Source: CAYSUS01 sp964434165
GTDB taxonomy: Bacteria; Planctomycetota; Planctomycetia; Pirellulales; Thermoguttaceae
Reading direction: 5' to 3'
NCBI GenBank assembly: GCA_964434165.1
Contig: CAYSUS010000037.1
Span: forward strand, 1-64,000
DNA: 64,000 nucleotides
Shown: positions 25,622 to 34,708 of the stretch, piece by piece
Layout: each line of letters starts with the position of its first letter
How positions within the stretch are numbered: the stretch's first letter is position 1
Translations under genes and position numbers: made by a program
Notes under the pieces: model-generated
What the model saw: the letters and a program-made list of their open reading frames with translations, nothing else
What the model was told of the DNA's origin: nothing
Database searches by the model: none

Positions 25622-28264
25622 CTACTGGGTGCCGGTTCTCACCGTCTGATCGGCGATGAGGAACAGCCCGTCCTTCGGACCGAGCGTCAGCGTGCCGCGG
25701 ACCGGCGAGCCGTCGTTGGTCTGGGGATCCTGGCGCGACGAGCCGCGGAGCCGGCGGAAGCGGCGCCCGGGCAGTAGCTTCTCCAGGTCGAACGTGTAAG
25801 GCCGCGGCGAAGGATTGGCGAGGACCAGCCCCCGCTGGAACTCGCGATACAGGGCGTCCGCGCCCGGGTGCGCGCCGAGGTCCGCGATCCAGATCGGCCC
25901 GGCCCCCTCGATCGACAACTCCAGATCGACTGCGCGGGTGCGCACGTCCGAGAAGTAGAAGGTCGAGGTGAGCTCCTCGCGCCCGAGCCAGGTCATGAAG
26001 CGCACCGAGGGCGTTACCGCCTGGCGTCCCTCGGGCCCGACCACGAACACGCCGGCCCAGTAGCTGTGGTCGGTCGTGGAGTCGTCCGCAGGTCCGCAGT
26101 CGGAGACGAACGTGAGGCGAACGCGCTGGCGGGCGTACGGGGCGAGGTCCACGCGGTGCGCCACCCAGCGGCTCTCCTTCTGCGAGTGCTCCAGGAGGAC
26201 CTCGCGCTCGCCGGGCGTTTGGCCGTCGCGGAGCTCGCGGGCCAGCACGCGGAACGTGACCCCGTCGCTGCGCTCGGGGGCCTTCTCGCCCATCCCGGTG
26301 AAGAGCTCCAGGCGCCCGCCCTTGGGCACCGTGACGTCGCGGTGCCAGAACGTGTAGCCCACGGCTCCTTTATAGGGTGGATGTACCAGGTAGGCGTCGC
26401 GGGGGTCGTCGTTCAAGCGCCGGCCGGGCTGGAAGCGGACGGAGGCCCCGCTCGCGGCGTCGATCTCCCGCTCCTTGCCGCCACGCAGGCACATGCCGGC
26501 CGGCGGCAGGTCGGCGTGGACGAGCTGCCCCTGGGGCCGAGCGACGCCGAGCCAGGCGAGTCGGGCCACGTCTTCGGGATAGTCCTTCAAGGGCGCGCCG
26601 CGCGCGGTCAGGGTGACGAGCAGGTCCGGCCCGTCGCAGGGAACGTCGCGGACGATGAAGCGCGTCTGCTCGGCGTCGGCCTCGCGACCGGCAACGCGGA
26701 CGGCGCCGTCCTCCTCGGCCACCGCCACGCCCTCGCCCGCGATCCGCTCGGCCAGATGCACGCCGTCCAGTGCGTCGGGCTCCCGCAGCGCCATTCGCAC
26801 CGGGGGGCCCAGCGGTCGGCCGAGCCAGCCGATCTCGTGCTCCGTGCCCTTGCGGAGCTCGTCCCAGATTCCGAGCATCTCGCCGGGCTGCTTGGGCGGG
26901 GCCTGCGAGTAGCACACGGCCGCGTCGGTCATCATGGCCGCGGCCAGGACGAGGCGATGGGTCGAGCAGGGGAGGTCGGGGTGGCGCACGACGCCCGGGG
27001 CCTCGCCGCGCTCGATGAACTTGTGATTGACGTAGCTCCACGCGGGCGCGGCGCCGCATCGATTCCAGTAGAAATGCCGGTTCAGCCCGCCCGACCAGTC
27101 GCGGATGTCGTGGTCGGAGAGCGTGGGCCAGCCCTCGCTCTCGATGCCGTTAAGGATGCCGAACGCCCGCTGCCCGCGCGTGCTCATGCCGTCGGCGAGG
27201 ATCAGCCGCTTCTCGCCCAGGTGATTTCGCAGCCGGCGGCAGAACTCGACGACGCCGATGCCGTACCGGTTGACGCCGCCGACCCGCCCGAAGTCGGCCT
27301 TACCGTCGGCGTTGCAGTCGGCGCCCATCTTCCCGCCGCGGCGCCCCGCCTCGTGGTGCAGGACGTCGAACTCCAGCCCGTCGAAGGCGGCCAGCTCGCC
27401 GCCGGGCAGGAACCGCCGGGCCAGCTCGTCGGCGTGGACCTCGCCGCACGTGCGGCCCTTCGCGTCGCGCGGGCAGCAGGTGGCGTAGTTGTAATACCAC
27501 AAGAGGTGCGACTTGCGGCCCCACGGACCCTCGGTCATGTGGGCGGCGGCGTAGGAGCGCTTGGCCGAAAAGGCCCGAGGCGTGGTCCCGTAACAACCGC
27601 GCCGCACGCGGATCATGCCGCGGCGCCGGTCCACCGAGACGAGCTGCACCTGCTCGCTGCGGCTCCAGTCGGGGCGGCCTTCTTCGTCGAGCCTACAGAG
27701 GCCGATGTCGTCCGCGCTGTCACGGTAGCGGCCCATGCCGGTGCGGAACAGCGAAGCGTCGGAGACCTGGATCTCGATCTCGCCCTCGTCGGCCGGCACG
27801 TCCGCGAGGATCGTGGCCCCGTTGTAGTAGAGCCAGTGCCCCGCGAAGAACTCCCCGCGCTCGAAGCGCGGGTCCCGCGCGTTGCCGTTGTAGTGCAGGA
27901 GAACGAGCTGCTCGGGGTGCCGCTTCTTGAATCGGGTGAAGAAGTCGATGTTGCGCACCGAGCGCCCGGGCACCTCCTCCTCGAGCACCTTGCCCTCGAT
28001 CCCCATCAAGCGCGAGAAGCACGCTTCCCAGCGGGTGAATTCGGTTCTCCGGTGCGCGGCGAAGCCCTCGGACGAGCGGAAGAAGAACGCCCGGGGGTAA
28101 TCCTCGCCCGTCACGCGGAGCGCGGCGGGCGGCTCGGCGCGGAGCGACGGGACGGAGCACGCGGCGAGAAGGACGGCCAGCACCGTGACCGCGCGGCGTG
28201 GATGGAGTGGCATGGGCGGGCGTGCAAGGCAACGGGCAACGTCCTGGAGATGATCAGCGTCCAT
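25622..28264 (-). CDS. secreted glycoside-hydrolase-like protein of uncertain family
   Basis: An 880-residue protein that shares one base with the upstream GH115-like gene (TGATG), so translation is probably coupled and the start at 28264 is favoured. A methionine at residue 18 begins a clearer signal peptide with a lipobox-like LLAAC, so it may be a lipoprotein. The central part (about 230-450) resembles a TIM-barrel hydrolase (WYYNYATCC, LAAFDGLEFDVLHHE, VGGVNRYGIGVVEFCRRLRN, LILADGMSTRGQRAFGILNGIESEGWPTL), with acidic residues at plausible strand ends. The C-terminal half is beta-rich, with carbohydrate-binding-like modules. I cannot assign a CAZy family. Substrate unknown; its partner suggests a uronic-acid-containing glycan. 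Confidence 0.6.
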   Translation of the reverse strand: MDADHLQDVARCLARPPMPLHPRRAVTVLAVLLAACSVPSLRAEPPAALRVTGEDYPRAFFFRSSEGFAAHRRTEFTRWEACFSRLMGIEGKVLEEEVPGRSVRNIDFFTRFKKRHPEQLVLLHYNGNARDPRFERGEFFAGHWLYYNGATILADVPADEGEIEIQVSDASLFRTGMGRYRDSADDIGLCRLDEEGRPDWSRSEQVQLVSVDRRRGMIRVRRGCYGTTPRAFSAKRSYAAAHMTEGPWGRKSHLLWYYNYATCCPRDAKGRTCGEVHADELARRFLPGGELAAFDGLEFDVLHHEAGRRGGKMGADCNADGKADFGRVGGVNRYGIGVVEFCRRLRNHLGEKRLILADGMSTRGQRAFGILNGIESEGWPTLSDHDIRDWSGGLNRHFYWNRCGAAPAWSYVNHKFIERGEAPGVVRHPDLPCSTHRLVLAAAMMTDAAVCYSQAPPKQPGEMLGIWDELRKGTEHEIGWLGRPLGPPVRMALREPDALDGVHLAERIAGEGVAVAEEDGAVRVAGREADAEQTRFIVRDVPCDGPDLLVTLTARGAPLKDYPEDVARLAWLGVARPQGQLVHADLPPAGMCLRGGKEREIDAASGASVRFQPGRRLNDDPRDAYLVHPPYKGAVGYTFWHRDVTVPKGGRLELFTGMGEKAPERSDGVTFRVLARELRDGQTPGEREVLLEHSQKESRWVAHRVDLAPYARQRVRLTFVSDCGPADDSTTDHSYWAGVFVVGPEGRQAVTPSVRFMTWLGREELTSTFYFSDVRTRAVDLELSIEGAGPIWIADLGAHPGADALYREFQRGLVLANPSPRPYTFDLEKLLPGRRFRRLRGSSRQDPQTNDGSPVRGTLTLGPKDGLFLIADQTVRTGTQ

Positions 28265-30363
28265 CAGCGGTTCCCTTCTCCCTTCTCATCTTCATCAGCG
28301 GTTCTGAGCACCTCTGCCAGACGCTCCGTCAGGCGCCGGGCCGCGGCGAGGTTCATCTTCCGGTCGCCGCGATACCAGTGTTCCCATTTGGGCCCGCGCG
28401 TGGCCAGGGCCTGGGCGGCGTCGATCCGCTGCCACGCCTGCCCGGCGCGCGCGAGGGCCGCCGGCGCCTCGTCTCTCTGGCCCTCGTGCATTGCCAGCCC
28501 TGCCTCCAGCCCGGCCCCGAGCCACTCGACCAGGCCCAGCATGATCTGCTGCTGGGCGAGGAAGTTCACCTGGAACAGCCTCCGCGCCGGCGCCTCCATG
28601 CGCGAGGCCAGGCCGGCGGCGCCGCGCCCCGAACGCTCGAGCGCCTCTCGCTGCGAGCCGACCCGGGCGAGCTCGCGGCGCACGGCGCCGGGGTCGTTGA
28701 GCAGCGGTCGCTTGCCCTCCGCGAGCCGCTCGGTCAACAGACCGTAGATCCGCTTGCCCTTGTGGAGCGTCTCGCCGTCGAGCAGGTGGCGCGTGCCCTT
28801 CTCCGCGTCGATCGCGAACGAGTCGAAGTAGCGGCGGTAGCACTCCTCGACCTCGGGGGCCGCGGGGCCGAAACGCTCGCGGCACCAGGCGGAAAGGAAG
28901 CGGTCGGGGTCGAAGGACGCGAAATCCCGGGTCATGCGCGCCGAGGCCTCCACGCCGAGGACGAACTCCCGCACGTTGGAGACGTTGAAGATCGCGTAGT
29001 GCGAGGACCCGCGCCGGACGGCCTGGCCCAGCAGGTCGTGCATCTTCCACGGCGAAACGGCCTGGGCCAGGTGCGGCCCCGTACCCCACAGCGCCTGATG
29101 GTAATACACTCCGTACGGCCGGCCCTTCTCCCGGGCGACCTCGTAGAAGTCGCGCTGCCACTGCCAGCCCGGGCTGTTGTCGGCGAAGATCACGGCCACG
29201 CCGGGCGGAAACGTCAGGTGGCCCTTCTGATGCAGCGCCGCCCCCTCCATCCACAAGGTGGTGGTGGCCGGCGGCTGGCGGCGCCGGTCCACGCTCTTGA
29301 CGATCTCCCATTGGAGGTCCATCGCCTCGCTGATGAGCTTGCCCCGCTCCGCGTCGGTCCGGGGAGCGGCCGGATCGGTGACCCACATGGGCCGGTCGGC
29401 GATGCCCCGCAGTCCGAGCTGCCAGACCACGTTGGGGTATTGTGCCCAGCGGCGCGCGTACTCCCGCCAGACGTGCTCGAACCTGTCGCGGTGCCGGACA
29501 AAGGAGAACGGCACGTCCTCGCCCTTCTCCTTCCAGTAGCTCAGGAAGGCGAACCCGCTCACGCCCAGCGGCTCGATGTGATGCTGCGAGACGAACAGCC
29601 CGCGGCGCGAGGCCTCTTCGACGAGCCGCGCCTCGTCGGGATTGCGGATGTCGACGAACGACGCCGGGATCACCAGGTTGTAGCGAAGCCGGAGCATGGC
29701 CTCGAATACATGGGGCGAGACCTTGGGCGAAACCACGCGGCTGTAGAAGGGGTAATCGATGTCGCGCCGGCCGCCGTCGAGGTGCCACTCGGTCAGCAGG
29801 TCCTCGTCGTTGATGAACCAGCCGCGATAGCGGAACGTGGGCTCGCCCCCCTCCAGCTCGACCTCGTCCCAGGCCAGGCGCTCGCGCTTTTCCGGCATGC
29901 GGTCGGCCCAGAAGTGGAGCGGGTCCACGCCCAGGTATTCCTCGCAGAAGGCGTAGGTGCCGAACATCGTGCCGCGCGGGTCGCTGCCGGCGATGACCAC
30001 GGCGCGGCGGACGGGGCCGAGCCGGGCGGCGACGGACTGCACGCGAAAGGCCTCCCACTTGCCCGCCAGACGGTCGGCGGCCCCCGGGGCGAGCTTCTCG
30101 CAGAGGGCCGCGGAGTCGGGCCGGTCAACCGTGGCGAGGACCACGCAGTGGGGCGCGGCCCCTTCGGCCTCGGCGACGACCCCGGGCCGCCGGCCCGTAA
30201 TCCGCTCCACGTCCGCGGCGAGGTCCGCAGCCGCCCGGCGCACGCACTCGGGCTCGCTGCGGGGAACCAGGATGGTGGCCGTGGCGCCGGGGGAGGCCAG
30301 CGCAAAAGGCTTGGGCGCCGGGGCGCTGACGGCCGCGGCGATCAGGACGGCGGCAAGACTCAC
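28264..30363 (-). CDS. GH115-like protein (putative alpha-glucuronidase)
   Basis: A 699-residue protein, start GTG at 30363 with AAGGAGAG upstream, giving a short signal sequence (VSLAAVLIAAAVSAPAP). After an N-terminal domain with VERITGRRPGVV, the core resembles GH115 xylan alpha-1,2-glucuronidases: FRYRGWFINDEDLLTEWHLDGG, FYSRVVSPKVSPHVFEAMLRLRYNLVIPASF and WLGLRGIADRPMW-like segments, where GH115 has its catalytic barrel. It is shorter than typical GH115 proteins (about 800-1000 residues), lacking much of the C-terminal region. A glycoside hydrolase role is likely, while glucuronidase activity is inference. It is the first gene of the pair with the large unknown hydrolase downstream (1-base overlap). 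Confidence 0.68.
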   Translation of the reverse strand: MSLAAVLIAAAVSAPAPKPFALASPGATATILVPRSEPECVRRAAADLAADVERITGRRPGVVAEAEGAAPHCVVLATVDRPDSAALCEKLAPGAADRLAGKWEAFRVQSVAARLGPVRRAVVIAGSDPRGTMFGTYAFCEEYLGVDPLHFWADRMPEKRERLAWDEVELEGGEPTFRYRGWFINDEDLLTEWHLDGGRRDIDYPFYSRVVSPKVSPHVFEAMLRLRYNLVIPASFVDIRNPDEARLVEEASRRGLFVSQHHIEPLGVSGFAFLSYWKEKGEDVPFSFVRHRDRFEHVWREYARRWAQYPNVVWQLGLRGIADRPMWVTDPAAPRTDAERGKLISEAMDLQWEIVKSVDRRRQPPATTTLWMEGAALHQKGHLTFPPGVAVIFADNSPGWQWQRDFYEVAREKGRPYGVYYHQALWGTGPHLAQAVSPWKMHDLLGQAVRRGSSHYAIFNVSNVREFVLGVEASARMTRDFASFDPDRFLSAWCRERFGPAAPEVEECYRRYFDSFAIDAEKGTRHLLDGETLHKGKRIYGLLTERLAEGKRPLLNDPGAVRRELARVGSQREALERSGRGAAGLASRMEAPARRLFQVNFLAQQQIMLGLVEWLGAGLEAGLAMHEGQRDEAPAALARAGQAWQRIDAAQALATRGPKWEHWYRGDRKMNLAAARRLTERLAEVLRTADEDEKGEGNR

Positions 30364-30576
30364 GGGCGATCCCTCTCCTTCCCGGCGCCATCGAAGGCTG
30401 GATGGAAAGCCCCGATTGTAATCCGCCGGCCGGCCGGCCGCCAATCACGAGGCCGCGTGGGCCGTTGGGGGGCGGCGCACCGCCACGAGAGGATGCGCTT
30501 CAGAGGCAGGCCGGGACCGCGGAGCCGCCGGGCCGCGGAGCGACGCCGCGAGACGGCGTCCTCCGCGAAGAGGGCG

Positions 30577-31689
30577 TCAGTAGTCGTACCACATGCCGAT
30601 GCCGATCTTCTCTTCGTTCATGTTGAAGAACTCCCACTGGTCGCTCTTGCCGTTGTAGTACTGCATGCCCATGCGGAAGAGCTGGCCGCTGGGGCCGCGC
30701 CACTGCCAGCCGGTCTGGACCACGAGGTTGCCGCCGAAGTCGAATTCCTCGCGGAGGTGGCCGTTGAGGGCGACGAACGGCGCGCCGCGCAGCCCATTGA
30801 TGACCAGGGGGCTGTAGTCCATGCCGAACTGGAACTCCCAGGGCCGGGCCCCGCCCGAGTCGTAAAAGGCCCAGGCGGCCTCGGCGTAAAGACGGAGGTT
30901 CTCGGTCAGGTAGATCGACTGGCCCAGGACCAGGGCGTCGCGCACGTAGTTCTCGCGGGGAACGCCCGGGTTCTTGATCAGGAACTCGTCGCCCATGTGC
31001 GAGCTGACGTGGTAGTAGGAGAACTTGGTGCGCAGCGGCCCCCGCCCGAAGGTCAGGGGGATCCCGAACCGATAGTCCGTTCCTACCAGGTCGCGGTCCT
31101 CCTCCGGATCGAGGCGCAGAAGGGCGGCGCCCTCGAAGTCGATCTGCCAGCCGTCGGGCAGCAGCGTGTCCTCGCTCCCGTATCGCAGCATGCCCACGCG
31201 CCCGCCCAGCGAGATGTCCCAGATCCAGCCCAGCCGGTCGTCGTTGTTGAACACGATGGCGTGGCGGGGCTCCTTGACGCCGGCCAGGTAGGAGCGGTAG
31301 ATCAGTCCGTCGGGAAGGACTTGCAGGCGCCAGGGAATCTCGCGCAGGGACACGCTCGGACCCAGCGGCGCGGACGCGTCAGGAAGCGCCGCCTCGGCCA
31401 GCGCCCGGGCGTCTCGATCCAGGGCCACGCCATCGTCGGCCGGCGCGTCGGCTCCGCCGGGCGGGATGAACGCGGGAACCCGCGCGGGAGGAACCCACGG
31501 AGCAATCGGCGGCTCCTCCAGCCCCGCCCGCGCCGCCGGCCCGGGCCGGCCGCCGCGCTCCACCCAACGCTCCAGCTCCGGACCGTACACCTCATCCGCC
31601 GCGGCGCGACCCGAAGTGCCTGTCGCCGTCAAAAGGCCCGCCAGGACGGGAACGAGGAGCCACACCGCACGGACCAGGAAGCTGCGCAT
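30577..31689 (-). CDS. DUF1207 outer-membrane-like protein
   Basis: A 370-residue protein. The ATG at 31689 begins a signal peptide (MRSFLVRAVWLLVPVLAGLLTATGTSG); a TTG 9 codons earlier is possible but less likely. The mature protein begins with a proline-rich stretch (EEPPIAPWVPPARVPAFIPPGG) and then turns into repeated short strands: WRLQVLPDGLIYRSYLAGVKEPRHAI, IWDISLGGRVGMLRYGS, GTDYRFGIPLTFG, KFSYYHVSSHMGDEF. It ends in the aromatic strand KIGIGMWYDY. This is the pattern of DUF1207, found mainly in planctomycetes and thought to form a beta-barrel. Function is unknown. It probably sits in the outer membrane; neighbours do not suggest a ligand. Confidence 0.8.
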   Translation of the reverse strand: MRSFLVRAVWLLVPVLAGLLTATGTSGRAAADEVYGPELERWVERGGRPGPAARAGLEEPPIAPWVPPARVPAFIPPGGADAPADDGVALDRDARALAEAALPDASAPLGPSVSLREIPWRLQVLPDGLIYRSYLAGVKEPRHAIVFNNDDRLGWIWDISLGGRVGMLRYGSEDTLLPDGWQIDFEGAALLRLDPEEDRDLVGTDYRFGIPLTFGRGPLRTKFSYYHVSSHMGDEFLIKNPGVPRENYVRDALVLGQSIYLTENLRLYAEAAWAFYDSGGARPWEFQFGMDYSPLVINGLRGAPFVALNGHLREEFDFGGNLVVQTGWQWRGPSGQLFRMGMQYYNGKSDQWEFFNMNEEKIGIGMWYDY

Positions 31690-31824
31690 TTTGTGCAATC
31701 CACAGAAGTTCCGCAAAGCCCCCTGCCTTCCGAGAAGAGGGCCGCATTATCTGGGATTACCCCCAACCGGGGCAAGATCGAAAAGTGCCGGGTTGCGCGA
31801 AGAACCCCCCCCTTTTCGAGCCAT

Positions 31825-33069
31825 CTACAATCGTTCGAGCGGATTGCCGCGGTGCTCAAGGGGCAGATCGACCGGACCGCCTGCGCGTTGCGACTCGAAC
31901 ACCGCGGCGATCATCTCGACCGACGTCCGGGCTTCCTCGAGGTGGGCCACGGGCGGGCGGTCGTTCTCGATGGCGTCGATCAGGTCGCGCACGGCCGCCA
32001 CGTTGCCGCCGTGCAGGTGCGTGTCCTCCAGCGGCTCGGGCTTGCCGACGCCGGCCGAGGTGACCGGCTGCCACGACTTGCCGCTCTGGCCCGGCGACCA
32101 GGACGAGTCCTCCAGCAAATGGACCGGCGGCAGCCAGCCCGTGCCCATGTCGATCAGGCCCGCGGAGCCGAAGACGCGCAGCCCGAACCGCGTCGGCCGC
32201 CCGCCCGCCCCCCGCACCGAATCGAAGCAGGCGGTCACGCCGCTTGCCATGCGGTACATGGCGTGGACTTCGTCGCCGGCCAGTGGGCCGATGCCCTCGG
32301 CTCCGGGCTGGACGTCGCCCTTGGTGACGGGCTTGCCCTCGGCGTACACGCGCGCGAAGCACGACTGGGGCGCGCCGCCGAAGTGGTTCGTCAGGTTCAG
32401 CACGTGCGATCCCAGCACCCAAAGGTCCTCGCCCCCGCCGCGCCGGTCTTCCTTGCCCCGTGCGCGGATCTCGATCACCCGGCCGATCCGCCCCTCGGCG
32501 ATCAGCGATTCGATGACCTTCAGCCGGGGGCTGTAGCGGGTCTGGAAGGCGATCGCCAGCTTCACCCCGTGCTTCTGGCAGGCGGCCGCCATGCGGTCGG
32601 CCTCCTCGGGCGTGCGGCACATCGGCTTCTCCAGGTAAATCCCCTTGGCGCCGCGCTCGGCGGCGGCCGTCACCATGTCGCCGTGCTGGTCGAGCCACCG
32701 GGGCGCCACGGCCACCAGGTCGGGCCGGACCTCGTCGAGCATGCGGCGGTAGTCCCCATACCCCTGCACGCCGTCGAGCCGCCTGACGGCCCGTGCCAGG
32801 CCCTGTGGATCGGCGTCGGCGACGGCCACGATCGCGGTCTGGGGCACGTCCAGCCACACCCTGTCGAGCCCGTGGCCGTAGTTGCCTCGCCCCGTGTGAC
32901 CGATCACGGCAACGCGGTAATTCGGCGGCTTCCCGCCTTCGGCCCGGCCGGGGCGAGCAGCGACCCAGGCGGCCGATCCCAGCGCAAGGGACGCCGCATT
33001 GCGAGCGAAGCCGCGTCGGGACAGCGTGGGACTCCGGGCAGATCGACTCGGCAGGGACGATCGATTCAT
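31825..33069 (-). CDS. Tat-exported Gfo/Idh/MocA-family oxidoreductase
   Basis: A 414-residue protein, ATG at 33069. Residues 12-45 carry a twin-arginine signal (SRRGFARNAASLALGSAAWVAA), typical of the many planctomycete members of this family that are exported. Then a Rossmann domain begins VAVIGHTGRGNYGHGL, followed by DADPQ and the EKPMCRTPEEADRM signature (with Lys as the family's active-site residue). The C-terminal alpha/beta substrate domain ends in GNVAAVRDLIDAIENDRPP. Family members oxidise or reduce sugars and polyols using NAD(P). It may bind its nucleotide before export, as Tat transports folded proteins. The substrate is unknown. It is divergent from the ROK gene. Confidence 0.9.
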   Translation of the reverse strand: MNRSSLPSRSARSPTLSRRGFARNAASLALGSAAWVAARPGRAEGGKPPNYRVAVIGHTGRGNYGHGLDRVWLDVPQTAIVAVADADPQGLARAVRRLDGVQGYGDYRRMLDEVRPDLVAVAPRWLDQHGDMVTAAAERGAKGIYLEKPMCRTPEEADRMAAACQKHGVKLAIAFQTRYSPRLKVIESLIAEGRIGRVIEIRARGKEDRRGGGEDLWVLGSHVLNLTNHFGGAPQSCFARVYAEGKPVTKGDVQPGAEGIGPLAGDEVHAMYRMASGVTACFDSVRGAGGRPTRFGLRVFGSAGLIDMGTGWLPPVHLLEDSSWSPGQSGKSWQPVTSAGVGKPEPLEDTHLHGGNVAAVRDLIDAIENDRPPVAHLEEARTSVEMIAAVFESQRAGGPVDLPLEHRGNPLERL

Positions 33070-33289
33070 GGTGAGGTATCCTTTGGCAGCGATGGAGAGG
33101 ATTGCCCAGGTGGCCGCGCGCCCCGGATCATGGTCCTCCACGCCCTTGCGGCATGCAAGCATTCCCCCGATTCAGGGTATTTTCGACGGCGGGAGAAACG
33201 AGCAAGATTCACGAAAAGCGGCTGGGGCCGCAGACCGTCGGGGGCGCCGCGGAAGGGCACGCACGCCGTCGCACCGGGGATCGCACAAC

Positions 33290-34672
33290 ATGGCTCAGAC
33301 CGGCAGCGGTGAGAACATGCTGTACTTGGGTGTCGATGTCGGGGGGACGAAGATCCTGGCCAATCTGGTCGAGGCCAGCGGGGCCGTGGTCGAGAGGGAG
33401 CGATGCCCCACGCCTCGCCAGGGAGGACCGGAGCAGGTCCTGGCCGTGATCGAGCGGGTGATCGACGAGGTGCTCCAGAAGGAGTCGCTCCGCGCGGCCG
33501 ATCTGGCGGCGATCGGCATCGCCGTGCCCGGGGTCGTCGATCCGGACGAGGGGCGCGTCGTGGTCACTCCCAACATGAACCTGACGGGCGTGGCCCTGGG
33601 CGCGCACCTGGAGCAGCGCTACAAGCTGCCGGTGGCGGTGGGCAACGACTGCAACCTGGGAACGCTGGGCGAGAAGTGGCTCGGCTCGGCGCGGCATGCC
33701 CGCAGCGCGGTGGGGATCTTCGTGGGCACGGGCATCGGCGGGGGCTTCGTGCAGCGGAACCGCGTGTGGCGCGGCGCTCGGGAGGGCGCCTCGGAGGTCG
33801 GCCACATGGTGATCCAGATCGACGGGCCGTTGTGCGGTTGCGGCAACCGGGGCTGCCTGGAGGCCCTGGCCAGCCGCACGGCCATCGAGCGCGATCTCCG
33901 CGAGGCGATCGCCGCGGGGCGCGAGAGCGTGCTGCCCGGCCTGCTCGACGGCGACCTCGGCGTGATCCGCAGCGGGGCCATCCGCAAGGCCCTGGAGAGC
34001 GGCGACGCGCTGGTCACCGAGGTGATGCGGCGGGCCTCGGAGATCCTCGGCTACGGCTGCCTGACGATCCGGCACCTGGTCGATCCCGAGGTGATCGTTC
34101 TCGGCGGCGGCGTGGTCGAGGCGTGCAGCGACTTCATCCTGCCGATCGTGGAGAACATCGTGGGCTCCGACCAGCTTCCCGGCGCGCGGGGCGGCGGGCG
34201 CGTGCTGCTCTCGGCCCTGGGCGACGACGCCGTGGCGCTCGGCGCGGTGGCCCTGGCCGCGCGGCGGATCGGGCGCAACCCCCTGAAGAAGCGCTACGCG
34301 GTGCGGCCGAAGTACCCGGAGATCCGCGCGGCGGGGCCGGGCGAGATCCAGGTGGGGAGCAAGGCCTTCGACCGCGACATCTACGTCTATGTGAGCGGCA
34401 AGGTGAAGAAGCGCAAGAAGTCGCTCTCCCGCCAGCACTACGGGACCGCCCACAGCCTGGGCCCGAAGGAGCTGGAAAAGGTCTGCACGGGCGGGCCCGA
34501 GATCCTGTTCGTGGGCACCGGGCGCGAGGGGCGCATGGAGCTGACCGACGAGGCGCGGCGGTTCCTCGAGCAGCGCGCGATCCAGGTCGAGGCCCTGCCC
34601 ACCCCCGAGGCCGTCGAGGCCTTCAACGCCTCGAAGCGCCGCAAGGCCGCGCTGTTCCACGTCACGTGCTGA
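33290..34672 (+). CDS. ROK-family sugar kinase fused to an Mth938-like domain
   Basis: A 460-residue fusion. Residues 10-325 are a ROK kinase: phosphate-binding GVDVGGTK (14-21), catalytic Asp120 in GNDCN, zinc-binding His172 and CGCGNRGC (182-189), and a LGGGVVE near 271. Such kinases phosphorylate glucose or similar sugars. Residues 345-460 form an Mth938-like (NDUFAF3/DUF598) domain. It is identified by YGTAHSLGPKELEKVC, GPEILFVGTGREG and the ending KRRKAALFHVTC. These domains usually occur as stand-alone proteins. The ATG at 33290 has GGGGA 8 nt upstream; a second ATG at 33317 with GGTGAG is also credible. The gene converges with ppk1 at a shared terminator hairpin. The joined domains suggest a new kinase with an extra binding or partner module. 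Confidence 0.88.
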   Translation: MAQTGSGENMLYLGVDVGGTKILANLVEASGAVVERERCPTPRQGGPEQVLAVIERVIDEVLQKESLRAADLAAIGIAVPGVVDPDEGRVVVTPNMNLTGVALGAHLEQRYKLPVAVGNDCNLGTLGEKWLGSARHARSAVGIFVGTGIGGGFVQRNRVWRGAREGASEVGHMVIQIDGPLCGCGNRGCLEALASRTAIERDLREAIAAGRESVLPGLLDGDLGVIRSGAIRKALESGDALVTEVMRRASEILGYGCLTIRHLVDPEVIVLGGGVVEACSDFILPIVENIVGSDQLPGARGGGRVLLSALGDDAVALGAVALAARRIGRNPLKKRYAVRPKYPEIRAAGPGEIQVGSKAFDRDIYVYVSGKVKKRKKSLSRQHYGTAHSLGPKELEKVCTGGPEILFVGTGREGRMELTDEARRFLEQRAIQVEALPTPEAVEAFNASKRRKAALFHVTC

Positions 34673-34708
34673 GCCGCGCTCGACGGGCGGCCCCGGGGGC
34701 GGCTCAGC
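34668..34708. terminator. bidirectional terminator-like hairpin overlapping two stop codons
   Basis: A 10-bp inverted repeat, GCTGAGCCGC at 34668-34677 and GCGGCTCAGC at 34699-34708, spans the stop codons of the ROK gene (34670-34672) and, on the opposite strand, ppk1 (34704-34706). It is G+C-rich with a 21-nt loop and lacks a long T-tract in either direction. It can serve both convergent genes. Confidence 0.6.

Noticed and set aside
28198..33312. 1704-codon plus-strand open frame opposite the GH and oxidoreductase genes
   Set aside because: It spans five well-supported minus-strand genes and lacks any family motif; a G+C artefact.
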